Shown piece by piece: positions 11,086 to 25,471 of a DNA stretch of 64,000 nucleotides. The translations under genes were made by a program, and so were the position numbers. The stretch covers positions 1,627,501 through 1,691,500 of the forward strand of contig WARS01000034.1 in assembly GCA_008933995.1 (NCBI GenBank), given 5' to 3'. The stretch is from Datnioides undecimradiatus. Its lineage: Eukaryota; Chordata; Actinopteri; Lobotiformes; Datnioididae. Within the stretch, counting starts at the first letter, position 1; the number at the start of each line of letters is the position of its first letter. Under the pieces are notes generated by a model, which searched no databases, was not told the DNA's origin, and worked only from the letters and a program-made list of their open reading frames with translations.

Positions 11086-12586
11086 TGAAATGTCAGTTCT
11101 TACTTGCCCAGCAGTTTTGTTTAGAGTGAAGATGTGGTACATCCCGGTCGTCAGAGCTCATTAAACCCTGCCTTTCTCTCACTACTGACAACTAATGTAA
11201 AGCAACAAGTAAAACTCCCGATAATCAGGCTTTCAATCAAAGGTCAGTTTATTTGCAAATACAGAGTTTTAGGCGTATTAACATAGCATGTGAATATATG
11301 TATAGAAAGGAGGCATAGTCACAGTAAAACGACAGTGTAGTGGCCTATTTAAACAAAGTTTTGAGCTGCGTTAAATGTATAGCTTAAAAAGACATGGTCG
11401 TACCCATTTTCCCCGTACGGGATCACATTGACATGATAGAAATAATATGAGAGGACGCATTCATGATGAATTCAAATTAATACAGGCTTGTGTGGAAACC
11501 ACAACATTTGTTGGCAACAAATAGAAAACAAGGATCCTATCTACAAAGTGAGCTGCTGCACGTATGCGCTGAAACACATGTAATTGGAAGCGCTAATGCC
11601 GGGAGAGGTTTGATATGTTTGTGCGCAATGCAAAGACACGAAGAGCAAAGACTCACTGCAGAAAGCAAAACTGAAATCGCTGTTGTATAAGACTCGTTAT
11701 GATATTCCAGTACCCGACAGACAATACAGTCGGCAAAAAGCACCTGTACGCGACCTTTAATCTACAAACGTGTTGGAGCATGTTTAAGTTAAGGATGCTA
11801 ACGGGAACATGAGGGTTTGACTTTAAGCCATAATCTTTATGTATCTGCTATCACGAACTGTTATTTTGTTATAATATTACAACTTTAGCGTGTATCGGGT
11901 AAAACAAACAAAACACCTGCTACTTATGTCCCATAATGTCTCCTGTTGTGTTGACATGCAACTACTGTGCGTTATTTTGCTACAGATTAATTACCAATGG
12001 CGGAAAACAGTGACGTGGGATGTTGCTCGGCTCCGATGAGCATTGTAGCTATTTCTTAAATGCCTTAGGTGAAAAAAACTATGAAAATTCAAACATTACA
12101 TGTCACAGTCATTATTTTAGGGGTCAAGTTAGCTAAGATAATTGTGGACTGTTGATCATCAAAGGCAACATAAGGTAGTTTTACTTGGCAGGTTTCAACT
12201 TTGGCCTACAAATAAACATTATATCAGTACGAATAAGGTGTAAATCCAACTTTGAGGAGATTTAAAGAAAAATGTGTACAGCCCCTTAATGGCAATAAGC
12301 TTTAGGTAAAGTTTAAAATGTGCTTATTTGTATGTTTGCCCTAAAAACGTACCTAGTTTTGTGCAAAACTAGTTTACTTCCTGTTTGCGCTACTGAAGCA
12401 AAGGGATTTAATTTCAAATCCTGCTACAAACTCGGCATGGGAGCATAATGCGAAACACTGAAAAACAGTCATTTTTAAAGTATAATAACTTATTTATTGT
12501 GAGGTCGAAAACAGCAGTGAAATCATATACCGGCAGAGTTGACTGGAGTTGCGCGACATGCATTTTAATCCAGGTTGCAGTCAGAA
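11086..12586 (-). other. Probable arhgap20 3' UTR and convergent intergenic gap
   Basis: No coding sequence seen. Two minus-strand AATAAA signals could end arhgap20: 12498-12493, about 90 bp after the stop, and 11253-11248, which would give a 3' UTR of about 1.35 kb. The second would place the arhgap20 end within 200 bp of the fdx1 end. Only transcript data can decide. Confidence 0.4.
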
Positions 12587-15500
12587 TCAGACGTAGGACT
12601 CTTCAGCAAACAGCAGCTGGTCAAAGTCTGGTTCTGCTGCTGTGGGATCACTGCATCTCTTCAGCCATTCCCTGCGACTCTCCACCAGGGCGAGTGCCAC
12701 CTGCTGGCTGCTGTGGGGATTACTGCAGGGGTGAGAGGAGAAATAGTCCTTCACTGCTTTGGTGGCGTAGGGGGAGAGGCAGAAACGGGCTTCTGTCGTT
12801 CCACCCTGCGAATCCACCTCTGTAACCTTCAAACCCGGGTCACTCGGCAACCGGGCTCGTGTCACTGCTCTGTCCATGACCTGCCGTCCAGGTTCAGACC
12901 CCCGCCGGTGGTAGAGCCTGGTGTTGCATTCCTCCTCCACAGAGTGAGACTTGTTTTGCCTGAACAGGGATAGAGATGGGCCGCTCTGCCTGAAAAACAA
13001 AGATGGAGACGAGTGCTTCGGCTTACTATTCACGTCGCTATCCCCTCCGGCATCCGTGACAGTTGTGGGAGAGTCTGAGGAATGGAACCAGGGAGACTTG
13101 GGAAGGTGAAGACTCCCTGTAGAGCGGTGATGGGAAGGAGGGCTGGATGAGTCGTGTTGTCTGGGTTTGTGGAAATTATGCACAGGCCTTGCTGCACCAC
13201 CACCTACTCCATCTTTTGAGGATCTCCTGGAGGACAGTTTCCTTCCCCCCTTTTCAGCAGGTTTGTGTTGAGTGACTTTGACAAGAGAGTGTGTGGTATC
13301 GCAAGTTACTCCCTGTTTGAGGGAACATAACAGACAGACAAATGATGAAACATGTGAAAATGAACAAACAGAAACACACTCATGATGAAACTATGAAACA
13401 CTCAAAAGACAGAAAAACAAAGTTAGTTGCAAAATGACTCACTCACTCACTCACTCACTCGAACCTCCGACCATCCGACCATCCGACTGCCAACCTCTGC
13501 TCAAACCCGCCATGCCATCACCGCTTCGCTTCATTCATCCATTCCACTCACGCATCCACCTCTGTTTTTGCACTGTCACTGTATCAAAGTCTTCACCATT
13601 CATTCACATACACTCTCCATTTCCTTTATTCACACCGCTCACCATTGCATTGTCCTCCTCTTCCTTCTCCAAGTTCTCTTGCTGGGTCAGTGACAGCCTA
13701 CGACCTTTCTTCAGCCACGAGTTTGGGTGCAGACCCCTGCATCCTTTCAAGGTGCCCCAGTTTAGTAACTCTCTCGGTGGTGAGCCCTTCACACATATAC
13801 CCTGCTCTGGATGTGAACCACTTGGCGCAGCATTGCAAGTGCTGAAAGTTGTGCAGTTGACAGAGGAGGGACCAGATGAGGACTTGGGGGCCACACTGGT
13901 CTTCGTTTGTTGGAGCCCCTGTGTGGTTGCCCAAGTGTGCTCGCTGCTAAGGGAGTGTAAGGAATCAAGAGAGTCGGGGGAGGAACGGGTTGGTGCAGGG
14001 GAGGTGGGGGTAGAGGACAGGCTTGAGGAACTTGCTTCTAGAGCTGCTGACCTCACGCCACAAAGGTTAAACACAACCTCACCTCCACTCCTCCTGCTCT
14101 GTCCTCTAGAGTGTGTGTGGGTGCCAGACTTTGTCAAAAGCTCATCATCACCACCAACGCCATCAGCGCAAGTACGCGGGCCAAACTTTGCTACGTACGC
14201 TATGGCCGGCTCTGACCGTCGTCGCCTTCTGTGCCGACCATCTGGGGCTGGCGAGTCCCGGGTGGGGGAGGTTTCCCCGGTCAGCGCCTCCTGCCTGGGA
14301 CTATGCAGATCTGGAACGTGTCTGCTGCCTCCTATTCCCACCAGTGGGTGTGACTTCAGGCTGTCGGTGTGGGTCTGGTGCGTATCTGGATCTGTGTCTT
14401 GGTCATAGTCACTGAATGTGAGGATGGAGTCCAGGCTGCCTTGAAGCGTTTTGGGTCTGAGCGGCCCTCTGCTGCAGAAGCCCGGTGACCCACCGCTGCT
14501 GTTGTCCAACTCGTTCTCCAGACTGTCATACGATGAGTCGGTCAGAGGGTACGGCCACAAGTCTGCCGGTCCGGGGGAAAGACAGACAGCTGAAGACAAA
14601 TCAGACAGAAGGGGAAGACTGCCAAAAGGTGTTTGCTAAATAAACTGTCATAGCTCTGGAAACTAAATACTTTACCAAGATTTTTCTCTAACCTTGTGGG
14701 AAGCGTTTCATGATGACCTTTTTAAAGAAACTATAAAATAAAATTCACGTTTAAAGTCCATTCTAACCCTGTGCATGTGTCCTTGTGTTTGCTGTGACCA
14801 GTAACAGGTACATCCACTCTCACCTTGGGTACAAAATGTTTAGAGAATTCAAACTGCCTGCAGTAGATCTGCAGGAAATAGACTGACGTGACCCTCAAAG
14901 ACCGCAGCTCTGTTTCTGTACCTGATCCTGCATCGTCAGGGTTGAGTCTTTGCGGCGGTCCGCCAAACAGAGAGGACGGCTCCTCTCCCAGAATCTGCTG
15001 ACAGTGCTCAATCATAAACTTGACCAGCTCACAGACCTGCAGCACGTGAGGAAGATTGATATTTAATAATTAACAGCTGTTTCAATGTTTTTCAGCATCC
15101 ATTCGTCAAACATTTCAAGGTTAAACTCAAGCACGCACGTTTGTAGCAGCTGCTTCTGCAACCAAACCTTCCTTCTTTCTGGAACAAAGTGCTGTTTCTG
15201 GACTTCATCTCTGCAGTTTGTTGTTTTCCATTCAGAAAATCATACGCAGGTCTAAAATTAAACATTTGACCCTCTCTCATCTTATCAGCTTATTTGAAGC
15301 GTTCCTACGAGGGAAAGCTCCACGTGGTTTTTGGGTGTTACTAAGCACTGATTAAAACAGGACTTAACAAAACACAATCGCCACATTCAGTTGACAGTTT
15401 AGGCAGTGTAGTGTATGTGACTGATTCTTGTAACACAAAACAATATACTAGGAAATATGTTCTACACAATACATTTTTAAATACTAGTCATGGTTGATGC

Positions 15501-18500
15501 AATTGTCCTGATCCCAGACCAGCAGCAGCTCATAAGGTAAACTCTGGCCATTTGCTTCTCTATTGTTTCTTGGTAATGCAACGTCTGTGCTACTTCTCTG
15601 TTATTCCTTTGGCCTGCGGACAAAAGTAACAAACTTCTCTTTGTTGTTGAGCCGTGACGTGCTCTAATTGTGTTGCAACAAAGTCGTTATAGCAGAAGTA
15701 GCCAAAGTCAAGGCAGCCAAATGTATTTAGGCCACATTGTGTCAGCTGTTCAACTGATATTCTGCCTAAAAATGCGTTGTACCTGTCAAACACTGATCCC
15801 ACATTAGGTCTTTAATCTGGCTGTGACACATAGCAATAAAAAGGACCAAAACGTCACTTTAAAGGCTCAGATCACTCTGATGTTCCATTCCAGCAGAGCG
15901 TTGAGCAGGGCTGGACTGTAACACTGCAGCAATCAAACCTTGCAAACCTTGGTGACGTTATGACTGAGAGAGATCGAACGGCAGTAAAGTGGTTTTGGTA
16001 ACATTCGCTATTAGGAGCCGTTAAAAAAAAAAGACTTTGAGTTACAATAAACTCCCACCCCTTCGCACCTTCTTAGTCCCCTCTCCCTCCACCTCAGGAC
16101 TACAAGGCGCCCCGGGAGGCCAAAGCATGCTGGGAGCGATGCACACTGACAAATTGAAACTCGTCATCTGGTTCTCCTGGGCGTTGCCCTGGATGCCGTG
16201 CAGCATGGCCAGCAGGTAGCGCAGCAGCAGGACGTTTTCTTTGGGCAAACGACAAATCATCCTGCAGGAAGACATCTAAATCATTTATTCATCTCCAGAC
16301 ACAAAGAACACACGCTTGTGGAAAATGATGATGACACTCAATTAAACTTACTCCCATCAGATGATACTTGTAACAGGTGTAAGGCCTGTAACAGTAAAGT
16401 GCATGCATGTGTCACCTCTTTATATCCTGCACTTGTTCTTCCTCCTCCTCTTCCTCCTCTAACACATCCATCCATTCTTCATGCAGTTCACAACACAACA
16501 GGCTGCCTGGGATGCTGCGCAGGAAATCCTGAAAACGTGAAAGCATCGGTAAATCGCACCGGTGTCTGCTCCTAGATTGCTCTCAGGATGTTTCGCTCAG
16601 AATAAAAAGACAAAAATCAAACTAATCATTGTTCATCTCTCGTGTTTGTCCACCACTCGGTATTTGTTGATTTCCAGGTATTGTTAGGTTTCCCATTATT
16701 GACGACGTTGGGAATTAGACTGATAAATATCCACATGTGGCAAATTTACATAACAAGCACATATATTATGCATATTTAAAGCACTCGTGCACAGAAGCTC
16801 AGTGTTATCCCTGCTGATAAGAAGAGATTATAATCCAGATCACATTAACAAGCCAATGTGAACAGCTTGTCCTGCTAACGTAGCTGCATAGTATGTGACA
16901 CACAGGCTGAGTAGGATGGAGGCAGATTAATATTGTGCTTACAGATGTGGGTCAATAAGGTAACTAACACAGTGATACTGCTCTAATACCACACACACAC
17001 ACACACTCAAAACTTGTTTCACGATGATGCCCTCAGATAAACAGTACAGTTTCACCTGAATTTCACAGGGGTGTTTTGATTTGAGGGAATCCTTCTTTCA
17101 AATCCACACACAGACACTCATGCTCTCACACCTTAAAGACTCCAGCAATGACGAAGACGTGGTCTCTCGTGAGTGGGAGTTCAAACTCCCCGCTGTCCAG
17201 AGACTCTCGCAGCTCCCTGACTGCACGAGCCCCCGCTGGTCGACGGAAGATCCCCCGTGTCCACGAGCCCTCGTAGTACAGAAATGTCAGCATGTCCTGG
17301 TGAGAGACGGGGAGTAAGAGATATGTTTACCATCATGATGCTGAGTGAGAAACAAGGTGTGACTCCCCCTTTGTTTGGTGGCTCAGCAAGTTCAGGACAA
17401 GAGGTGTTTGTGTTTGTTAGTTATTAAGTGAACTAATTCTGCATGTTAGCATTTACCCTAAAGTGCCACTGTGCACACGTGCAGCCTCACAAAGCTGTTG
17501 GCTGTTACCGTGGCAGCAGACGCTCGATCTAAACTCTCAAAATTGTCTAGTGTCAGGTGGACTTCTGTAGCGTACTCTGTATGTGTGAAGGTGTGTAACG
17601 TCTGTTTCACAGAGACAAACTGGAAAGCTGCCGTCTGAACCTGGCTGTTGCGGCGTCTCACCATGACTGGCTTTGGCAGAGCATCCTCGACACAAACGGA
17701 GCTGAGCGGTTGGCCGAACAGGCGGCCGCGGGCAGCTCCGAGGGACAACTCGTTCAGGTGAGATGAGGAGCCTCGCCAGAAGGCCCAGGTGATGAGGGAA
17801 CGCCTCCTTTTAAACGGCTTCTGAGAGAAATCTAAAAAAGAAAACGGAATGCATCGGCATTAGCGCTGGATCGTCTATGATTTATAATTCCCTTCTTTAA
17901 AGATGAATCCGCAGACGGACTCACCTGCAGATAAGGGCACTGGATCAATGGGTCGAGGCTTCAGGATGAACTGGCACTGCTTGTACACCTGCAGCTGCTC
18001 CATCTGCATGGCCCGCTGCCTGTCTTCAGGTGACGCGGTGGCGTCCCTGCCGGCATCACCTCCCTGACACATTGTGTGTCTCACGTGGCTCATCTGGATA
18101 CTGAAGGGAAACTCGTGACCTGAGACGGAGCAGAAGCGGCAGGATTACTCCCTGAAGCCTTGTTATAGTTGCTATAGCATCAGTGCCTCCGTAACATCAC
18201 ATTGTTAGTCAGCAGCACACACTCCGTGACCTCTCTGCATCCCTGCAGGAGCGATGGCACACAACGTGCAGTCTTGTCTGGGAATGAATGGCACTAGTGT
18301 GTCTGAAAAAACATCTCACCCCTGCGTGAGGGCTCAGAGCGCCGCTTTTCTAACCTTTCCGTCAACCCCTCCTGGCTGAAAACAACCATGACATACAACA
18401 ACTGGATCTGATGTGACTGTCAGACTACTCTGGACCTCCCTCACTGACCGATGAGAGGATAGGGGGTGTTGTCCCTCTTGGAGATGACCCACAGCTGGAA

Positions 18501-21500
18501 GTCTTTCACGTTTCCCTGAACCAAAACAGAGACAGAGAGAGTCAGAAAAACTAGACGCTCTGCACGGCCTCACGAAACAAACATCGGGCTGTCCCGCAGA
18601 CGGCAGAGAGAACAAAGTTTTAGGAAGCAGACACAAAGACCAGTATTCTCTTTTGGCTTTCGCGTGCTGCGTGTTGGCATCACATGTAACTTGCACGACT
18701 AAGTTGGTGAGGCCTCGGGACTGTGTGAGCATCATTGTTGTTGTTGTGTTTGGTAACAAAGTGTTGTTGCCGCCGTTAACCTTCGGTGGCCACATAAGGT
18801 AGCGTGTGATCAAGTCTGACATCGTCGAGGAAATTTACTTTGACATATGGCGACGTGAATCTGTGTGGCGATTGGTCAGCTGATCTGATGTATGGAGCAT
18901 CTTGGAAACAGCATTACTGTGTGATTCATTATGTGTGAGTTTACAGTACAATCAGTCCTGAGGCAGCGGTCATCAGATGTTTTCCTTCAGACTGCAACGT
19001 AAACATTCTGCATATTCAACAGGTAGTGACTTATCGTTCCCTTGATCGATGCTGGAGCCTTTCACGGAGGACCGATGGCTCAATCTGAAAAGCTGCCATC
19101 ACAGAAACTCTGCAGGTGTCTCACATACTAGTCTCAACTATTCAAACAAATACCATAATATACACGCACGACTAAATAATACTGCAACAACACGCACGTC
19201 ATTGTACAGTAAACATGATTAACACATTTACAGTCTTGTTTGAATCACTCTGGAGTCTCCCTTCTCTGTCCTGAACAGGAGCGCAAAACTTAGATTTACA
19301 CACGAAGAGGGTTTTGTATCCTCACTCACTATGATACTGAACTGCTGCAGGGCCAGTCGGACCACCTCATTGGTTGAATCCGAGTTGCTGACAGGAAGCG
19401 TCTTGGTCTAATAAGGGGGAGAAAGCAGTAGATGGACACATGCTGATATCACATGTTCTGCAAAGAACTACAAATACACATGAATCATTCAGTCGTTAAA
19501 GTGCTGGAGGCACAAACTCCTGTAACTTCCCCTTAAAGGCAGCTCAAAGTCATGTTTTCTATATTAAATCCTCCTAATGTTAAAATGACAGATGCACATC
19601 AAAGTACACTTACAACTGCAAAGGTGTTGATCCCCTTCCCGTACACTCTCAGAGGAATGGTTTTAGGCTCTTCTTTCTCCTTCTCGTCTTTTATCCGACT
19701 GTAGACAAGAAAAGTGAAAAGACGTGACGTGTTTCTTTGCACAAACGCACACAGACACTAAACAGGTGTAGGCGAGAGTTTACCTCTTGAGGAGGGAGAG
19801 CCATTTCTCTTTGTGTTCTGCTGAGCTGTGGGGAACACAGAGAAGAACGTCACACACCTTCGCAGTCTGTGTGTGTGTGTGTGTGTTTTCTGCCACTCTG
19901 CAGCCGTTTGCTTTGGCATTTTTAATCTTTTAATGGGTTTTATTTGCTTTAACATGTTTGAATGGGTTCTAGCAGGATTTTAACAGATTTTAATTTCAGG
20001 TTTAGCAGGAGACTGGAGAACCGGCCTTGTGTGTTTTCATTTGCATGCTGGGAGATCATTGAGTCAAGTTCACCAATATATTCACTACTGAAACAAACAC
20101 AGTTTGTGTGTGTGTGTGTCACCTAAACATAGCGACGTAGTTGTAGGTGGGCCAGCCCATGACGAAGCTCCTTTCTGGGTTTGTGCTTCCCTCACACACC
20201 TCGTCCATGCAGCCGGCCATCCACATCTCACACACGCTCACCTGGGCCTTCTGCTTGAAGTGATTGGCTGACCTGGGAACACATAAGGAGCCATTAAAAC
20301 ACACACACACACTAATTTTAACCTTCGACACAGGTATTAACCTAATTCACCTGAAGAACATGAGAAGCGGCCAAAACCTTCCTAAACTGAGGATAAAAAT
20401 ACAACACACGCACGCTCACACACGTTCTTACTTGGCTTTTGCAACAACCAGTATGTCAGTGAACAGGAAGAGGTGTCGGTCTTGAGTCTGCATCCCAGTC
20501 TTGAGCTGGGCGTGTCCATGGAGAAGAAAGGACCTGTCGGAGTTGGCGAGGAAGGACTGGACCAACGGGCAGGTGTCTGGACAAACAGGAACCAGGAAGC
20601 TCTCTCTGCAGCGCAAACGCATCGCTTATTGTATTCATTAGTACAATGACCAGAAGTCCAGCTGATCAAAAACACTCTCGCTGTGTCAGAAACTAGTCTT
20701 CTTCACTGAACAACACAAATAACTTAAATATACTGACATACTTCTGTTCAATTGATCCATCTTTAATGCCAGAGCTTCTTCTGGTTGGACATTAAATGTA
20801 ATTTGGTTTTGATTAAGTGCAAGTCCTGCATGAAGACACACATGCTCTCGCTCCAGCCTCTATCGGTCATCTCTAAATCCCTCTCAAGTTCAGGTAACGG
20901 TAACTTGCTTTGAAAGGTGGCACTGACTGGTCGTGCTAAACAGCTGCTAATTCACCAGGTCAAAGTCAAATGTTTTGAGGTTTCCAGTGTTTCTTGATCA
21001 GAGGGCAAGTTTGGTGGTGACGTCTTAGTGTAAACAGAAAGACTTAAGTCTCTTTCTAATGATCTTCTTTCATTAGATTACTCGCTTCAGATGTCTGCCT
21101 CTGCCGTCCTTATTCGCCAAAAGCACTGACATATTGAGTTTGCTTGATCTGCTTTGACTTGTGTCTTAGATTCAAATGAAATTGATGCCAGATCAAAGGA
21201 CTCAAGTCGTCTTCGTTATGTAAATCACGTTATGTCATTTTGAGTCACCGGCTGAGAGCTGAGTGCAGTGTGGGGTCAGACAATCTGAAGGTTTCTGAGA
21301 GTTAAATCTAAAGTCACAGCAGAACAACGCTCGCATCCTTAGACCGATGTTGTTCCCAGGAAACGTATGAATCTTGAATCACTTAGGTGAGAATATCAAT
21401 ATCGCCCTCATTTCTGCTGGAGCATGAAGCTACAGCCGGTTACCTTAGCTTAGCATAAAGACTAGAAACGGATGGGAGCCGGCTCAGGGACGCCGACGAC

Positions 21501-24500
21501 CGTCCAGGTGGGTGCTGCTCAGTGAGGTGAGCCGCTCCACCCTCTGCAGGAGCTTTTTAATGAGGTTGTTTCTTCCTCACTTTCCCAGTCCGCACACTCA
21601 GAGGCAGAGCTATTAATAGACGCCTGATCCTCTGATAAGTCTAGCTACAGGAGGATTATCTATCCGAGTGGATTCAACACCTCACTCAGGGTTGTGCCTG
21701 GGTCGTGTGAGTGTGTGCGTTCGTGCACGTGTGTGAGAGTGTGGCTCCCTGACATCTGTGACCCCTGTGTTTTAGACAACTGGGTGAGGTCTCGCTGTTT
21801 CTGAGGATGTTGTAAGTGGCCTACTCGCTGTGCAGTGACACCGAGCTTCGACTACAACATGAACATCTAGGCTCACCTCTGTCAGTGCACGTGTTCACCT
21901 GTGGGCTGGGATAGAAATGTGTAGGTTCATGTATTGTGTGTGTTTCTGCGGGGAATGTGAGCTGGCTGTGAGAACAGATCTCCCTCTGAGACAATAAAAA
22001 CGTCTCAGTGGAACATTCTGGCTGCAAATTTGTTGTGAACCACGTCTCATGTCAAGCTGCATCAAACTGAGTCTTTTCATGTATGTCACAGTACCTGGAG
22101 AGAGTCTTGGACCTGGTCAGAGCCTTGGTGATGACCAGGGACGGAGCCGACTGGCGGCGATAACTCTGAGACTTCATCCGCTAAAATCGACAGACACAAT
22201 ACAAAGTTACTGCAAATAAAAAAGTATTGTCTGACAAATGCATTATCAACACACAGGTATGACATTTACTTAATCAGGGTGAGACAGGAAGTCGACTTTA
22301 CTCTCTTCACTCCTCTGTTTGGTGGGAAAACCTTAAGTTTTATTCTATTTCTTTTTTTCCCAGAGCAGATACTCACACTACAGGGAAAAAGAAAAGTTAG
22401 ATAAATAGTTTCTCCTGTGTACACTTCACACTCACCTCCTTATTAGTCTCATGTAACAGATAAATGGATGGATGTCTCCACTCAAATTTGCCACACACAA
22501 CACAAAGCTTTACAATAACCCTAAGGCACAGTTAAACACTGTCAGCCTCACAGTAGACCACACTGGCCGGGATCTCCAAATTCGATTTCGCGAGGACAGG
22601 TGGACTGAGTTTACTCCGTGCGCGTGTCATGTTCACACTTTCCTCGTTTGTTACATAAGCAAATGTTCAACACGTAACGTTGAGCACATTTATCACGTCG
22701 CTGGGACCGTGGCCTCCAAAAGGACAGGAGCGGCCGTGACACTCCTGACCTTTCTCACACCTCCACTGCTCGGTAACAACCAGCGAGACATGCACTTGTT
22801 TTTAGTCAAGTCTAAGTTTTGCATGCTTGCGCTGCTACATTAAAGAGATATTTAAAAGAACATAATGCCATTTTCAGTCCTACGCATAAATTATGCCTTT
22901 GATTTGAAATAGACTCTGAACAAAAACACTTCAATACTGAATTAATCCACTGTCCCCATTGTGCTGCCCCCCCACCAGCTGCTGCTTGCAGCATATTGAG
23001 ATCCTGTTTTTCTTTGCTGGATCCTATTATCCCAGTTTCCCCACGAGGATCATTAAACTTTCATTTAATCTAATTGTGGAAGGATTTGTGAGTGAGAAGC
23101 AGGCAGACAAACAGCCATTACATAACCGCAGTTCTTTAATTGTATGTCAGATAAACACAGTTTGTGGCCCAGTCACCCAATGGTTATTGTGTTGAGTTTG
23201 GTTGTTGCTGGCTGGATGGGTGGACAGGTTGATGGGTGATGTCACGGTACCCACGGTGATTAACTAGAGTAGAGAAATGACAAACTGCAAAACATGAAAT
23301 CGTCTTTATGAATTTAAACAGTGCATGTGAGGATCAGTTGTTTACACAATTGTTTAAACATCATGTTGTTGGTTTGATGAGTCTTCCAGAAAGACAACTC
23401 TGCAGCTGTGCCGGCGGCTCTGTGAGGCTCTGCGTGGCTCTGCGTCAACAGGACATCATTTATGAATGGACGCCACTTTTGACATTTTAGATTTTTATTT
23501 AACGTCATTTCATCCTCTGCTCTTTTTCTTCCTTACTGCAAGGTGCTTAGTGTGGATATGTGATAATGTAACTTTACATTATCTGTAGACTCCACGTTGA
23601 GAAGATCGATCCCCCTGCAGCCGATACCTGCTCCACGTCCGCACATTTTTGACATTTCACGGTGTATTATGATTGATTTAGACGGGTCACGCAGTGGTGA
23701 AACATTCCTTGCACCTTTCACTCCTAAAAATAAACTCACGTACACAAACGTGGAGATACAGGTTTTTGTGCTGGGAACTAATCTGCTAACCTCGCCGGCC
23801 CGGCTCCTATATTACTCACTATTTCAACATAAAGCAGCTTAAGAGGAAACTCATTCACAGAGACTGGCTCCACGCGATCATGCTGCCAGCAGCTGCCACG
23901 GGTCTGGAAGATGAATGTTGATGCTCTAACTGTCGGCTGTAAACTTTTAGTCAAACCCTTGTTCTCAGCATACAGAGGCAGCAGCCAGCATTGGGTCCAT
24001 ACCAGGTGGAAGTGTCCGTCTCCACAGTTCACTGTTTACTCACACTGTCAGAAGCTTTCTCTCTACCCGCAGGGATCAGTGGCGCTGATCAACTGTTCTT
24101 GGACCTCTTTAAATCAGAACGTACAGGTGAGGAGAGGGAGCCCATGTGGCATCAAACATTAATGAGAACAAGGACGCAGCGCGCACCGAAGCCTCCGCAG
24201 CGCTGTCCAACACCATTTTTCACTCTGACGAGCAGCACATTCAGTTTACAGAGAGAAGAGACGAGAAGCTGCAACAAACAAATGTTAAACTTTATGCCCA
24301 GCTGATGTCCGCTGAAACCTGCAGCATTTACAGATATGTATGTAGTCATAAACAGCAACCAACACAATTAATTATACAAATGCAACATCAGTAATTAAAG
24401 TGACATACTACAGTAGTTCCCCATTTAATTGCAATGGCAGTTGTTGAGGGGCTCCAGACAGATTTGGGTTCATTGGGCTCAAATCATCTAATTACAGTGA

Positions 24501-25471
24501 AGTATGAGTTTGTCAGTACATTGTTAGAAACAGTCCACATGTGACACAAAGTCTCAAATCAGTAGTTCACTTGGCAAAACTTCATTCCAGCCCCCTTTAT
24601 GAAGATTTAGAGGACATATGATAGTTAAACGGTTATTAAAACACAACATTGATATGAACACATTTAGTGGCATTTAATTTATTAATTTACTATTAATTAA
24701 TAATATGACCCCAAATACTTTGTGTCATTAAGTGTTTAATGCACTGTTAATCAAGACACATTATGAGTATACACTACATTATATTATGCTGCCAAGCATT
24801 CATTGTATGTTTACAGATTAAGAACAGATTCAAGCCAGTGTTCATAAATGTTTTTAAATGAAATATGTTTAGACGCTAAAATACATTGATATGCTTTGTT
24901 GTCATTTAATTGCTCGCTACTGATTCTACTTTTGGAGTTATTAATGATATGATCTTGCAGTGAGATACTTCCTGTTGGCCAGTGTTTTACCTCAGAGCAT
25001 TTTGCAGCCAATTAGTTTGGAGAAACAAACACATTAATCACCGGCGTATTTCATCTCACGGGTTTGCAAACAATTCATCAGCTCTTCCCATTAGAGTACT
25101 GCTGTTACTATGGAGGAGAGGTAGAGGAGACACTTGGGTAAAAGCCCTGAACTCTGAACTCACCTCTCACCCAACAGGAGCGCCTTTACAATCCACTCAT
25201 TCATGTCCGTTACCTCTGAGGAAACCAGGAGTCTGAGTGAAACACTGACAAATAAACTAAAACTAACAGGATCGTCCTAAACTGCACCGGCTGCAGACAA
25301 ACTGACCGTGATGGAGTTAATTTCACCAGAGCCAATACAGAAATGTCCCCTCCAGCCTCTGCTCCACTATGATTGGAAAGTATTACAGAAAGTTCATACC
25401 CGTTTGTTTTCCTGCTGCCCACCGCCTCGGCCGACGCTGTCCTGCTGCTGTTGTGGAGACATGTTATCCAT
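12587..25471 (-). CDS. arhgap20: Rho GTPase-activating protein 20
   Basis: Sixteen coding exons in transcription order: 25471-25400, 22180-22095, 20605-20432, 20272-20123, 19825-19784, 19698-19614, 19407-19330, 18515-18449, 18119-17925, 17831-17662, 17296-17132, 16528-16416, 16261-16069, 15036-14922, 14589-13643, 13312-12587. All phases agree, giving 1125 aa (human about 1190). Order of parts: MDNMSPQQQQ N-terminus; PH domain at about 55-180; Ras-association/ubiquitin-like region at about 190-290; RhoGAP domain at about 352-550; then a long Ser/Pro-rich tail. R391 in GIFR is the expected arginine finger. NxMTxxNLxVCIAPSxLWPP near the end of the GAP domain is classic. The protein ends in ESYV, which fits a class I PDZ-binding motif. 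It stimulates GTP hydrolysis by Rho proteins, and in mammals it is linked to Rap1 signalling and neurite outgrowth. fdx1 is its neighbour in human too. The GAP middle holds an unusual run of glutamates (exon 16528-16416). Confidence 0.94.
13437..13460. repeat. (ACTC)n tetranucleotide microsatellite
   Basis: About six ACTC units in the short intron between the last two arhgap20 exons. Confidence 0.9.
22181..25399 (-). other. arhgap20: Intron 1 of arhgap20
   Basis: The largest arhgap20 intron. No exon of another gene, RNA gene or clear transposon was recognised. Short ORFs on both strands match nothing known to me. Confidence 0.7.

Noticed and set aside
13434-14408. 324-residue plus-strand ORF
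   Set aside because: Antisense to the large Ser/Pro-rich arhgap20 exon, whose minus-strand frame fits the gene by phase and by its family-like SSYDSLENELD sequence.
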